From DATGHS01 sp035307785 (lineage in GTDB: Bacteria > Planctomycetota > Planctomycetia > Gemmatales > Gemmataceae), in NCBI GenBank assembly GCA_035307785.1, contig DATGHS010000551.1, positions 1 through 25,787 on the forward strand: a DNA stretch of 25,787 nucleotides. The letters run 5' to 3'. The notes under the pieces were generated by a model. It worked only from the letters and a program-made list of their open reading frames with translations, did no database searches and was not told the origin of the DNA. A program made the position numbers and the translations under genes. Shown here piece by piece: positions 15,610 through 22,415 of the stretch; positions within the stretch are counted from its first letter, which is position 1, and each line of letters opens with the position of its first letter.

Positions 15610-16204
15610 TTTTCTTCTCTTCCCAAGCCCTCGTTGACGTCTGAAAATCCCCGGGAGCGACTACACGCTCGGTTGGGGCCATTTGCAGCGCGATGGTCTT
15701 CGGCCGGTCCGGTTCGGTGCGCTGCTCGAATTCCTTGGCCATCAACGTGCCGGTCTTCTTGATGCGGTCCTGCAAATCAATTATCGATTGAATCAGTTGC
15801 TCGGGGCGCGGCGGGCAGCCGGGAACATAAGCGTCCACGGGGATGAACCGGTCGATTCCCTGCACGGTGGCATAGGCGTCGAACACGCCGCCGCTGGAAG
15901 CGCAGGCCCCCATCGAGATGCACCACTTGGGCTCCGGCATTTGCAGCCAGATGCGCTGCAACACGGGGACCATCTTCATCACCACCCGCCCAGCCACGAT
16001 CATGAGATCGCATTGCCGGGGGCTGAAGCGCATCACTTCCGCGCCAAAGCGAGCCAGGTCGTAGCGCGAGGAAGCGGTGGCCATAAGTTCGATGCCGCAG
16101 CACGCGGTGGCGAAGGGCATCGGCCACAGACTGTTGGCGCGAACAATACTCGCGAGCCAATCGAGCTTGCTGATGAGGAAGTTTTCGTTGGGCCTCATCG
16201 CCAT
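15605..16204 (-). CDS. nuoB: NADH-quinone oxidoreductase subunit B
   Basis: Subunit carrying the terminal [4Fe-4S] cluster N2 beside the quinone site; 199 residues. N2 ligands are the unusual tandem pair Cys35-Cys36 (FATACCGIELM), Cys101 (GACASSGGVFDAY) and Cys130 (YVPGCPPRPEQL). The C-terminal tail of about 45 residues (beyond IKKTGTL) is longer than the minimal family and polar. It overlaps nuoA: ATG 16204 gives 10 bp, while ATG 16198 two codons later gives the common ATGA junction; either may be used. Confidence 0.97.
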   Translation of the reverse strand: MAMRPNENFLISKLDWLASIVRANSLWPMPFATACCGIELMATASSRYDLARFGAEVMRFSPRQCDLMIVAGRVVMKMVPVLQRIWLQMPEPKWCISMGACASSGGVFDAYATVQGIDRFIPVDAYVPGCPPRPEQLIQSIIDLQDRIKKTGTLMAKEFEQRTEPDRPKTIALQMAPTERVVAPGDFQTSTRAWEEKKT

Positions 16205-16638
16205 TTGAAGACCCCCTTCCGCCAGGCGTAGACATACGCCACGGCCAGAGTGGCCAGGAACACGAGGACTTCCCAGAAGACGATGCGGCCGAAGTTGGCG
16301 CGCCAGGCGTCGTTGCCCTCGCCGTAGGCTATTACGGCCCAGGGGTACAGGAACAGCAACTCCACGTCGAAAACGAGAAACAGAATGGCAATGAGATAAA
16401 ACTTCACATCGAACTTGTGCCGGGCCGGCCCGATGGGGTCCATGCCAGATTCATACGGCATTAGCTTGACGGCTGTTTTCTTTTTCGGATTCAGAATGTG
16501 CGTGCCGACGATGGCCGCGATTGGAATGAGCAGGCAAAAGCCCAGGTAAAGATAGATCGGGTAGTAATTGGTTAGCTCAAAAGCCGGTTCAAAACCGGCC
16601 GGCGTTTGAATGGGGGTGGCAGTCTGGGCAAACAGCAT
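16195..16638 (-). CDS. nuoA: NADH-quinone oxidoreductase subunit A
   Basis: First gene of the operon; a three-helix membrane subunit next to NuoH, 147 residues. Diagnostic motifs are MPYESGMDPIGPARHKFDVK, with the Cys of the mitochondrial ND3 loop replaced by Ser/Gly (YESGMDP), and the acidic helix FLVFDVELLFLYPWA. The N-terminal extension of about 25 residues (AQTATPIQTPAGFEPAFE) is soluble. ATG 16638 has GGGGG 5 nt upstream; a GTG immediately before it (16641) is also possible. The promoter and a structured leader lie upstream. Confidence 0.97.
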   Translation of the reverse strand: MLFAQTATPIQTPAGFEPAFELTNYYPIYLYLGFCLLIPIAAIVGTHILNPKKKTAVKLMPYESGMDPIGPARHKFDVKFYLIAILFLVFDVELLFLYPWAVIAYGEGNDAWRANFGRIVFWEVLVFLATLAVAYVYAWRKGVFKWR

Positions 16639-16671
16639 CACAACCCCCTTTCTTAGTTGTCAATCATGACG

Positions 16672-16704
16672 GGAACTTCGTGAAAAAAATCACGAAGTGG
16701 TTCC
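16672..16704 (-). promoter_or_regulatory. long hairpin in the nuoA leader
   Basis: ACTTCGTGA and TCACGAAGT (9 bp, perfect) around six U's on the coding strand, extended by GGAA/TTCC beyond a small bulge. It lies about 20 bases before the nuoA Shine-Dalgarno and directly after the U-run of the terminator-like hairpin. It could be a stabilising or regulatory leader element, or a dyad bound by a regulator; the sequence does not say which. Confidence 0.5.
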
Positions 16705-16727
16705 AAAAAAAACTCGACCGAGTCGAG
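16705..16727 (-). terminator. intrinsic-terminator-like hairpin in the nuo leader
   Basis: Coding-strand CTCGAC-TCG-GTCGAG followed at once by eight T's. It sits downstream of the predicted nuo promoter and upstream of nuoA. It may therefore be a leader attenuator of the operon, or simply the terminator of the upstream acetyltransferase gene, in which case the promoter call would be in doubt. The stem is short (6 bp). Confidence 0.5.
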
Positions 16728-16747
16728 CCGAAAGGAAGATCAGAGTC

Positions 16748-16775
16748 AGTATAGGCTGACGCTTGCGCGCGTCAA
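16748..16775 (-). promoter_or_regulatory. sigma70-type promoter for the nuo operon
   Basis: On the minus strand TTGACG (16775-16770), a 16-bp spacer, and TATACT (16753-16748). Transcription would begin near 16741, giving a leader of about 100 nt before nuoA. This is the best match to the consensus in the gap. It is a prediction from sequence only. Confidence 0.6.
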
Positions 16776-16785
16776 GGTTGTCGTC

Positions 16786-16835
16786 GGGCACGTTTTCCCC
16801 GTGCCCATTCAATTCGGGCACGTTGAAAGCGTGCC
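16786..16835. repeat. tandem GGGCACG/CGTGCCC hairpins
   Basis: First stem GGGCACG (16786-16792) with CGTGCCC (16800-16806); second GGCACG (16817-16822) with CGTGCC (16830-16835). They lie just past the stop of the acetyltransferase gene and upstream of the nuo promoter. No T-run follows; they could still help end or protect that transcript. Confidence 0.6.
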
Positions 16836-16843
16836 GCACGGGC

Positions 16844-17281
16844 TCACAGATTCTTGAAGTGCCGCACGATGCGCGGGTCGTAAACATAGCCGGCTGCTTG
16901 CCAAAAGCCCATCGCGTCGGGATGATCTTTTTCGACGAGCGGATTGATGTGGCGAGCGCCTTGCCGAACAAACCATTTCTCTAGTTCCGCCAGGAGTGCC
17001 GATGCCAAGCCGCGGCGGCGATAATCGGGATGGACGGCCAGTCGATAAACGTGGGCGCGCCAGCCGTCGAAGGTGCCGATGATCGAGCCGGCCAGCCGGC
17101 GGTCGATTTCTGCCAGCAGCACCAGCGCCGAATCTGTAGCCACCTCGCGCTCAATGTCGGGCATGCTATCGGTCACGCTCGGCGTCGCCGAAGCGCTGCG
17201 CCAAAGTTCCAACATCGCTTCGGCATCCGCGGGCCGGGCCTGGCGAATGTGCCAGCAGGTCGCATTCATGAAAAAATCCAT
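16844..17281 (-). CDS. GNAT-family N-acetyltransferase
   Basis: A single GNAT domain of about 145 residues, expected to transfer an acetyl group from acetyl-CoA to an amine; the substrate is unknown. The acetyl-CoA pyrophosphate-binding motif is clear in VHPDYRRRGLASALLAELE, preceded by beta-4 (VYRLAVHP) and followed by the typical DAMGFWQAAGYVYDPRIV. The pattern MPDIEREVATD...LVLLAEI and IIGTFDGWRAHVYRLAV resembles E. coli YpeA. The start is uncertain: ATG 17281 or ATG 17269 are likely, and a TTG further up at 17305 is possible. It is upstream of nuoA in the same orientation but separated by hairpins and a promoter, and divergent from the next gene. Confidence 0.88.
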   Translation of the reverse strand: MDFFMNATCWHIRQARPADAEAMLELWRSASATPSVTDSMPDIEREVATDSALVLLAEIDRRLAGSIIGTFDGWRAHVYRLAVHPDYRRRGLASALLAELEKWFVRQGARHINPLVEKDHPDAMGFWQAAGYVYDPRIVRHFKNL

Positions 17282-17378
17282 TTCGGGGCAGACTTCCAAC
17301 CGCAATCCGCTTATCTTGTTGGGCAGCGAGCTTCGAAGGCATGAAACTCGTGCCCGCCATGGAACTCAGGAGTCTCTT

Positions 17379-17846
17379 ATGTTGCGCCGCATTTGGCGAA
17401 GCCGGCTGCCGATTCTAATCCTTATTCTCACCGTCGTAAACGTGAGCCCCGCGTCCGAAACGTATTCACCCCGCCAGTACTATGGCGCCTGGATCAAGCA
17501 TCCGAAGCACAATTATTACTACCGCAATTATTACTTCAAACCCAGCGCCGACTATGCCGGCTACAAGTACCACTACGCCATGTACTTCCCGGCCCGGCCG
17601 GCCCATTATTACTATTACAACCCCCAGATCAAAAAGTACTGGGGCCGCTGCCCCATTAATAACGAGGGCAAGCCCTTGTATTCGCTGCTGCCGGAGAAGG
17701 AGCGCAAGGAGAAGCTCAGCGAGATTCCCGATTCGGCCTTTCCCGCTCCCGGCCCGCTGCCGCCGATTCCCGATTCCGAAGACGGCGCGACGCTCGATTT
17801 GCCGCCCAACGACTTGCCCCGCGAAGATCTTCCAACCAATCCGTGA
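17379..17846 (+). CDS. Tyr-rich secreted protein, planctomycete-type, function unknown
   Basis: A protein of 155 residues with a signal peptide (MLRRIWRSRLPILILILTVV, cleavage probably near SPA-SE at about residue 26). The first half of the mature part is packed with tyrosine (HNYYYRNYYFKP, then YKYHYAMYFPARP, HYYYYNPQIKKYWGRCP). The second half is acidic and Pro-rich (SAFPAPGPLPPIPDSEDG). I recall similar YYY...YWGR...LPPIPxSEDG proteins in planctomycetes, but no function is known to me. A longer open frame upstream overlaps the acetyltransferase gene and is rejected: ATG 17379 has AGGAG 6 nt upstream and begins the signal peptide. The glycosyltransferase gene follows after 24 bp, so they probably share a transcript. 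Confidence 0.85.
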   Translation: MLRRIWRSRLPILILILTVVNVSPASETYSPRQYYGAWIKHPKHNYYYRNYYFKPSADYAGYKYHYAMYFPARPAHYYYYNPQIKKYWGRCPINNEGKPLYSLLPEKERKEKLSEIPDSAFPAPGPLPPIPDSEDGATLDLPPNDLPREDLPTNP

Positions 17847-17870
17847 ACGGAATCACGGTGAATCGCCAAC

Positions 17871-19106
17871 ATGCATGTCCTCTACTTCCATCCGAATTTC
17901 CCGGCCCAGTTCGGGCCGATTGCCGGTTATGTATCCCGCCGGCCTGATTGGAAGGTGAGCTACGTCTCGCACACGGGGCCGGCGTCGATTCCTGGTTTTC
18001 AGCGCTTCCATTACGAACCGCGCGGCGGCGCGACCGAACAGACGCATTATTGCAGCCGGTCGTTTGAAAACGCGATCTGGCACAGCCACGCGGTGTACGA
18101 AATTCTGCGCGCCCAGCCGGACTTCAAGCCCGATCTGATTGTGGGCCACTCCGGATTCGGGACCACGTTTTTTCTGCGCGAACTTTTCGATTGCCCGATC
18201 ATCAACTACTTCGAGTACTTCTATCACACCAAGAATTCGGACATGGACTTCCGGCCGGAGTTTCCGGTCTCGGAAATCGACAAGCTGCGCGCCCGCGCCC
18301 GCAATGCCGCCATCCTGCTCGATTTGGAAAACTGCGATGCCGGCATCTGCCCCACCCACTGGCAACGGGATCGCTTCCCGGCCGCGTTTCATCCAAAAAT
18401 TCACACCATCTTTGACGGCATTGATACGCAATTCTGGTCCGATAAGCCGCACGGCGAGTCTTCGAGCCGTGCGGGTTTGCGCCAGATTGGCGATCTCGTA
18501 ATCCCGGAGGATCGCAGGCTCGTGACCTACGTCGCGCGCGGCATGGAATCAATTCGCGGCTTCGATCTGTTCATGAAGTTCGCCAAGCTCTTGTATCAAC
18601 GGCGAGCCGATGTACATTTCGTGGTCGTCGGCCAGGATCGAATCTGTTACGGCGGTGATGACAAATTCACCGGCGGAAAGTCATTCAAGGAATGGGTGTT
18701 GGGGCAAGACTCTTACGATCTTTCGCGCTTCTCATTCCTTGGCAACATCGCGCCGAACTTGCTGGCGAAGCTGTTTTCAATCACCGATTTGCACGTCTAC
18801 TGGACCGTGCCGTTCGTCTTGTCGTGGTCGCTGCTGAATGCCTTGTCGTGCGGTGCTGTCGTGCTGGCTTCCGACACGCCGCCGGTGCGCGAAGTCATTC
18901 AACATGAGAAGAACGGCTTGCTGGTCGATTTCTTCGACATCGAAAAATGGGCAGTCCGCGCGGATAAGGTTCTCTCCGATTTGCCATCGTTTCGGCCGGT
19001 CGGCGTCGCCGGCCGGAAGACCGTACTAAGGCACTACAGCTACGAGGTCTGCTTTCCGAAACTCGTCCAACTCTACGAGCACGTCGCCAGACATCATGGC
19101 CTCTGA
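17871..19106 (+). CDS. glycosyltransferase family 4 (group 1) with an in-frame repeat insertion
   Basis: A GT-B fold glycosyltransferase of 411 residues, probably cytoplasmic and acting in surface polysaccharide or glycoprotein synthesis; donor and acceptor are unknown. The N-terminal domain (FHPNFPAQFGPIAGYVSRRP, then YFEYFYHTKNSDMDFRPEF) looks like the family-4 group N-terminal domain. The C-terminal domain has VTYVARGMESIRGFDLFMK, DLHVYWTVPFVLSWSLLNAL, and the donor-site region ALSCGAVVLASDTPPVREVI with the conserved glutamate. Residues about 192-203 (PHGESSSRAGLR) are encoded by a constant-loop hairpin repeat at the linker between domains, apparently inserted in frame. It starts at ATG 17871, with GGTGA 9 nt upstream. 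Confidence 0.92.
   Translation: MHVLYFHPNFPAQFGPIAGYVSRRPDWKVSYVSHTGPASIPGFQRFHYEPRGGATEQTHYCSRSFENAIWHSHAVYEILRAQPDFKPDLIVGHSGFGTTFFLRELFDCPIINYFEYFYHTKNSDMDFRPEFPVSEIDKLRARARNAAILLDLENCDAGICPTHWQRDRFPAAFHPKIHTIFDGIDTQFWSDKPHGESSSRAGLRQIGDLVIPEDRRLVTYVARGMESIRGFDLFMKFAKLLYQRRADVHFVVVGQDRICYGGDDKFTGGKSFKEWVLGQDSYDLSRFSFLGNIAPNLLAKLFSITDLHVYWTVPFVLSWSLLNALSCGAVVLASDTPPVREVIQHEKNGLLVDFFDIEKWAVRADKVLSDLPSFRPVGVAGRKTVLRHYSYEVCFPKLVQLYEHVARHHGL
18444..18475 (+). repeat. constant-loop hairpin inside the glycosyltransferase gene
   Basis: Stem CCGCACGGC (18447-18455) with GCCGTGCGG (18466-18474), a perfect 9 bp around loop GAGTCTTCGA, preceded by AAG like the intergenic copies. It is read as codons without breaking the frame. 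Confidence 0.9.
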
Positions 19107-19198
19107 CTTCTGACCGCTGATCCCTGCCCCCGGTTGCTTCCGCCGAAGCGCAAGGTACAACAAAAGAATCCTGGTGAGAGCCGCGGGGAGGGAAGATC

Positions 19199-20689
19199 AT
19201 GCGCTGCCTGGCCGGTTTGTTGAGCGTGCTGGTTCTCGCAGGCATCGGGAACGAGGCCCGGGCGGATGATGATCCTCTCAAGCCAGCGCTGGCGCTGCAA
19301 GCGGCCATCGAGAAGGCCATTGCCAAGGCGGAGCCGTCCATCGCGTGCATCCTCGTTTCGCGCAGCGACAAATATCGCGACCGCGAGATGGTCGCCTTCC
19401 AACATATCCGGCCGGACGGCCAACCGGGTCACCTTGGCGATTTTGATTTCGAGCGTGCGCGGCTAAAGTACGAATTCGACCGTACGATGCTCAGCCTGGC
19501 CAAGCGGCTGGACCTGGCCGCCCCGGAGCACGTGCCGGATAGCTACGGTAGCGGCGTGGTGATCGACACTTCCGGCCTAATTCTCACCAACTATCATGTC
19601 GTCAAAGACGCGCGCAAAATCTATGTGCGAATGCCGCACCAAAACGGCAGCTATGCCGACATCTTTGCGGCCGACGAGCGCTCGGACCTTGCCGTCTTGA
19701 AGCTGATTTCGCCGCCGGAAAATCTCGTCGCCCTGCCCCTGGGCGATGCCGGCAAGCTGCGCAAGGGTCAGTTCATTCTGGCCCTGGCCAATCCGCACGC
19801 GGCTGGCTTTCGCGATGGCAGCCCGAGTGCGTCGTGGGGCATCCTGAGCAATCTGCGCCGCCGGTTGCCCGGCGAGGCCAATGAGATCGACCTCCGCCGG
19901 CCTCGCCTGCACTACTACGCCACACTCTTGCAAACCGACTTTCGCCTCAACCTCGGCAGCAGCGGCGGGGCGTTGCTGGACCTGCACGGCAACTGGGTGG
20001 GGCTGACCACGTCGCAGGCCGCGCTGGCCGGCGGCGAGGCGGCCGGCGGTTTCGCCATTCCGCTGGATGCGCGCATGCGCCGCATCATCGACACGCTACG
20101 GCGCGGCGAAGAAGTGGAATACGGCTTTCTGGGCATTAGCCTGAATAACGGCAGCGACAGTCCCATCGTGCGGGGCGTGGCCCCAAACGGCCCCGCCGCC
20201 AGGGCCAACCTGATTCCCGGCGCCCGCATCCTCAAAATCAACGACGAACCGATTAACGAGGCGGATGATCTGCTGTTCCACATCGCCGCGAACCTGGCGG
20301 GGACCGAAGTTCGCATTGAGTTTCTCCCCTACCAGCGCGGCGACAAGGTTGTCGGCAAATGCGCGCTGGTAAAAGCATTCTGGCCTGCGGCGGGGCCGGT
20401 CATTGCGGCCCGACGGCCCGAACCGGTTTTGGGAATGCGGGTGGATTACACCAGCACACTCATTCGTGCGGCCGGCGGCAACGAACTTGCCCCCGGTGTG
20501 GTGGTGCGCGAAGTGACTCCGGGCAGCCCGGCCGCCAAGGCCGGCCTCAAGCCGGAAAGCGATATTATCATCGCGGTCAACGGCAGGGATGTGAACACGC
20601 CGCGCGAGTTCTACGACGCGGCCGGCAAAAATCCGGCGTCGCTCGAACTCCTTCTCTCCGATCCGGTGCGCAAGGTGAGGATTCCATAA
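19199..20689 (+). CDS. secreted trypsin-like serine protease with two PDZ domains (HtrA/DegP-like)
   Basis: A protein of 496 residues with a signal peptide (cleavage near EARA-DD, residue 22), so periplasmic or exported. The S1C-type catalytic triad is His133 (LILTNYHVVKDARK), Asp163 (DERSDLAVLKL) and Ser255 (LNLGSSGGALLDLHG). The family usually has GNSGGPL; here it reads GSSGGAL. PDZ1 covers about 308-395 (GFLGISLNNGS, GPAARANLIPGARILKINDE) and PDZ2 about 411-496 (GVVVREVTPGSPAAKAGLKP). A charged segment of about 60 residues precedes the protease domain. The role is probably protein quality control or regulated proteolysis. ATG 19199 follows GGAGGGAAG. The next gene starts directly after the TAA stop. 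Confidence 0.93.
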   Translation: MRCLAGLLSVLVLAGIGNEARADDDPLKPALALQAAIEKAIAKAEPSIACILVSRSDKYRDREMVAFQHIRPDGQPGHLGDFDFERARLKYEFDRTMLSLAKRLDLAAPEHVPDSYGSGVVIDTSGLILTNYHVVKDARKIYVRMPHQNGSYADIFAADERSDLAVLKLISPPENLVALPLGDAGKLRKGQFILALANPHAAGFRDGSPSASWGILSNLRRRLPGEANEIDLRRPRLHYYATLLQTDFRLNLGSSGGALLDLHGNWVGLTTSQAALAGGEAAGGFAIPLDARMRRIIDTLRRGEEVEYGFLGISLNNGSDSPIVRGVAPNGPAARANLIPGARILKINDEPINEADDLLFHIAANLAGTEVRIEFLPYQRGDKVVGKCALVKAFWPAAGPVIAARRPEPVLGMRVDYTSTLIRAAGGNELAPGVVVREVTPGSPAAKAGLKPESDIIIAVNGRDVNTPREFYDAAGKNPASLELLLSDPVRKVRIP

Positions 20690-21514
20690 ATGCGCTATGC
20701 CATCTGCAACGAGACCTTCGAAGGCTGGGACCATGAGCGCGTCTGCCGCTTCGTGGCGTCGTTGGGCTACACCGGTCTGGAGATCGCGCCGTTCACGCTG
20801 GCCCCGCGCATTACCGACGTGAGCGCGGAGCGCCGGAAGTTGCTGCGCAAGCAAGCGGAAGACGCCGGGCTGACGATTCTGGGTTTACATTGGCTGTTGG
20901 CCAAAACGGAAGAATTTCAGCTCACGTCTCCCGACGCAGCCGTGCGGCAACGCACGGCGAAATACCTCGGCGAACTGGCCCGCTGCTGTCGCGATCTGGG
21001 CGGCGACATTCTCGTCTTCGGTTCGCCCAAGCAACGCGAGATTCCGCCCGGCCATAGCTATGAACATGCCCGCGAATTTGCCGTGGATACGTTTCACCGC
21101 TGTGCCGAGGCCTTGGCCGAACACAATGTCACGCTCTGTCTCGAACCGCTGGCGCCAAGCGACACGCCATTCATCAACACCTGTGCCGAAGCGACGGAAA
21201 TCTTGCAACGGATCGATCATCCGAATTTCGCATTGCACCAGGACGTGAAGGCCATGTCGGCCGAAGCGAAAACGACGGTTCCCGAGTTGATTCGCCGCTA
21301 CGCTTCCTGGACCCGCCACTTCCATGCGAACGATCCGAATCTGCGCGGCCCCGGCTTTGGCGCAACGGACTTCCATCCCATCTTTCAGGCGCTCAAGGAT
21401 GTGGAATACTCCGGCTGGGTCTCGGTGGAGGTCTTCGATTACTCGCCGGACCCGGAAACAATCGCGCGCAAGAGCATCGAGTATATGCGCAGATGTGAGC
21501 CGCTTGCGGCTTAG
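20690..21514 (+). CDS. sugar phosphate isomerase/epimerase, TIM-barrel family
   Basis: A xylose-isomerase-like TIM barrel of 274 residues, in the superfamily that includes hydroxypyruvate isomerase, D-tagatose 3-epimerase and endonuclease IV. The metal-binding set fits the isomerase/epimerase branch: Glu152 (CLEPLAPSDTPF), Asp185 (LHQDVKAMS), His212 (FHANDPNLRGPGFG) and Glu247 (VSVEVFDYSPDPE). The N-terminal YTGLEIAPFT is typical. The substrate cannot be told from sequence. The ATG directly follows the protease TAA. The last codons (EPLAA and TAG) are encoded by a hairpin repeat, AGCCGC-TT-GCGGCT. Confidence 0.9.
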   Translation: MRYAICNETFEGWDHERVCRFVASLGYTGLEIAPFTLAPRITDVSAERRKLLRKQAEDAGLTILGLHWLLAKTEEFQLTSPDAAVRQRTAKYLGELARCCRDLGGDILVFGSPKQREIPPGHSYEHAREFAVDTFHRCAEALAEHNVTLCLEPLAPSDTPFINTCAEATEILQRIDHPNFALHQDVKAMSAEAKTTVPELIRRYASWTRHFHANDPNLRGPGFGATDFHPIFQALKDVEYSGWVSVEVFDYSPDPETIARKSIEYMRRCEPLAA

Positions 21515-21547
21515 CGCTCGGCTCTGCTGCGCTGTGCCTCGCGGCTA
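21497..21547. repeat. AGCCGC/GCGGCT hairpin repeat spanning the isomerase stop codon
   Basis: AGCCGC-TT-GCGGCT (21498-21511) immediately before AG of the TAG stop, with a second GCGGCTAA at 21541. I recall the same AGCCGCTTGCGGCTTAGC words in other planctomycete intergenic regions. It forms the isomerase C-terminus and fills the gap to scpA. Confidence 0.65.
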
Positions 21548-21560
21548 AACCAAGATAGAT

Positions 21561-22322
21561 ATGCCCGACTACCTCGTTACCCTGGAATCCTTTCGTGGGC
21601 CGCTGGACCTGTTGCTGTACCTGGTCAAGCGCAACGAGGTGGACATCTTCGACATTCCGATCGCCAAGATTGCCGAGCAATTCGTCGAATTCATGAACGT
21701 GGCCCAGCAAATCGACGTGGAGTTGGCCGGTGACTTCCTCGTCATGGCCGGCACGCTCATGGAGATCAAGAGCCGGATGCTGCTGCCGCACGACCCGGCC
21801 GCCGCGCCGGATGAAGAAGACCCGCGGCTGGAATTGGTGAAGCAACTGGTCGAATACCGCAAGTTCAAAGATGCGGCCACGCTCCTGGAAGGCCGGGCCG
21901 AGGAGCAAACCAGCCGCCTCACTCGCGACGCGCTCGATGAGCCACTGACACCGGGAGGACCAAGGCCCCTGCGGCCGGTCGAATTGTGGGACCTGGTGAG
22001 CGCGTTTAATCGCCTCATCCGCGATGCCGAAGCGCTGCAACAGCAACCGGTGATTGTCGATGACACGCCGCAACACGTTTACCAGCAACAGATTCGCCGG
22101 CAATTGGAGCAAGAAGGCCGCTGCACCTTCCGGGCGCTATTTCAAGCCCCCTTCAATCGCAGCCGGCTTGTGGGCTTATTTCTCGCGCTGCTGGAAATGA
22201 TCCGCATCAATCAGTTGCAAATCGAACAGGAAGAGCGCTTTGGCGAAATCTGGGTGTCGCTGAAGGAAGGCGCGCCGCCGCTGCCGGAGCCGGCCGTGGA
22301 AGAACCCAGCGAAAACGGGTAA
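21561..22322 (+). CDS. scpA: segregation and condensation protein A
   Basis: A bacterial kleisin of 253 residues that bridges the SMC head domains and ScpB in the condensin complex compacting the chromosome. The N-terminal signature is complete: LESFRGPLDLLLYLVKRNEV (about 8-27) and DIFDIPIAKIAEQFVEFM, followed by AGDFLVMAGTLMEIKSRMLL. The C-terminal winged helix is at about 195-240 (RLVGLFLALLEMIRINQLQI, then FGEIWVSL), with a Pro/Glu-rich tail. No scpB or smc is in the window; scpB usually follows, but here a convergent lipoprotein gene does. It starts at ATG 21561 with only a weak Shine-Dalgarno (AAGATAG). Confidence 0.95.
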   Translation: MPDYLVTLESFRGPLDLLLYLVKRNEVDIFDIPIAKIAEQFVEFMNVAQQIDVELAGDFLVMAGTLMEIKSRMLLPHDPAAAPDEEDPRLELVKQLVEYRKFKDAATLLEGRAEEQTSRLTRDALDEPLTPGGPRPLRPVELWDLVSAFNRLIRDAEALQQQPVIVDDTPQHVYQQQIRRQLEQEGRCTFRALFQAPFNRSRLVGLFLALLEMIRINQLQIEQEERFGEIWVSLKEGAPPLPEPAVEEPSENG

Positions 22323-22358
22323 TAGTTCGCCTTTCCTAATTCGGCGGGGCCGGTTTTC

Positions 22359-22406
22359 CCGAAGCGCAAGCGAGGGCGACTGGCATTCCTCGCTCGCGCT
22401 TCGGGC
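22359..22406. terminator. 18-bp-arm hairpin between convergent genes, possible bidirectional terminator
   Basis: Arms at 22359-22376 (CCCGAAGCGCAAGCGAGG) and 22389-22406 (CCTCGCTCGCGCTTCGGG) pair with one mismatch around 12 bases. It separates scpA from the convergent lipoprotein gene. No clear T-run follows on either strand, so it may instead be a dispersed repeat that serves as an mRNA end. Confidence 0.6.
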
Positions 22407-22415
22407 TAACCCACC

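Noticed and set aside
16658..16663. TTGACA on the minus strand as an alternative nuo promoter
   Set aside because: A -10 box at normal spacing would fall at the nuoA start codon and no TATAAT-like sequence is there.
17073..17378. Longer form of the Tyr-rich protein
   Set aside because: The upstream part is antisense to the acetyltransferase gene; AGGAG and a signal peptide mark ATG 17379.
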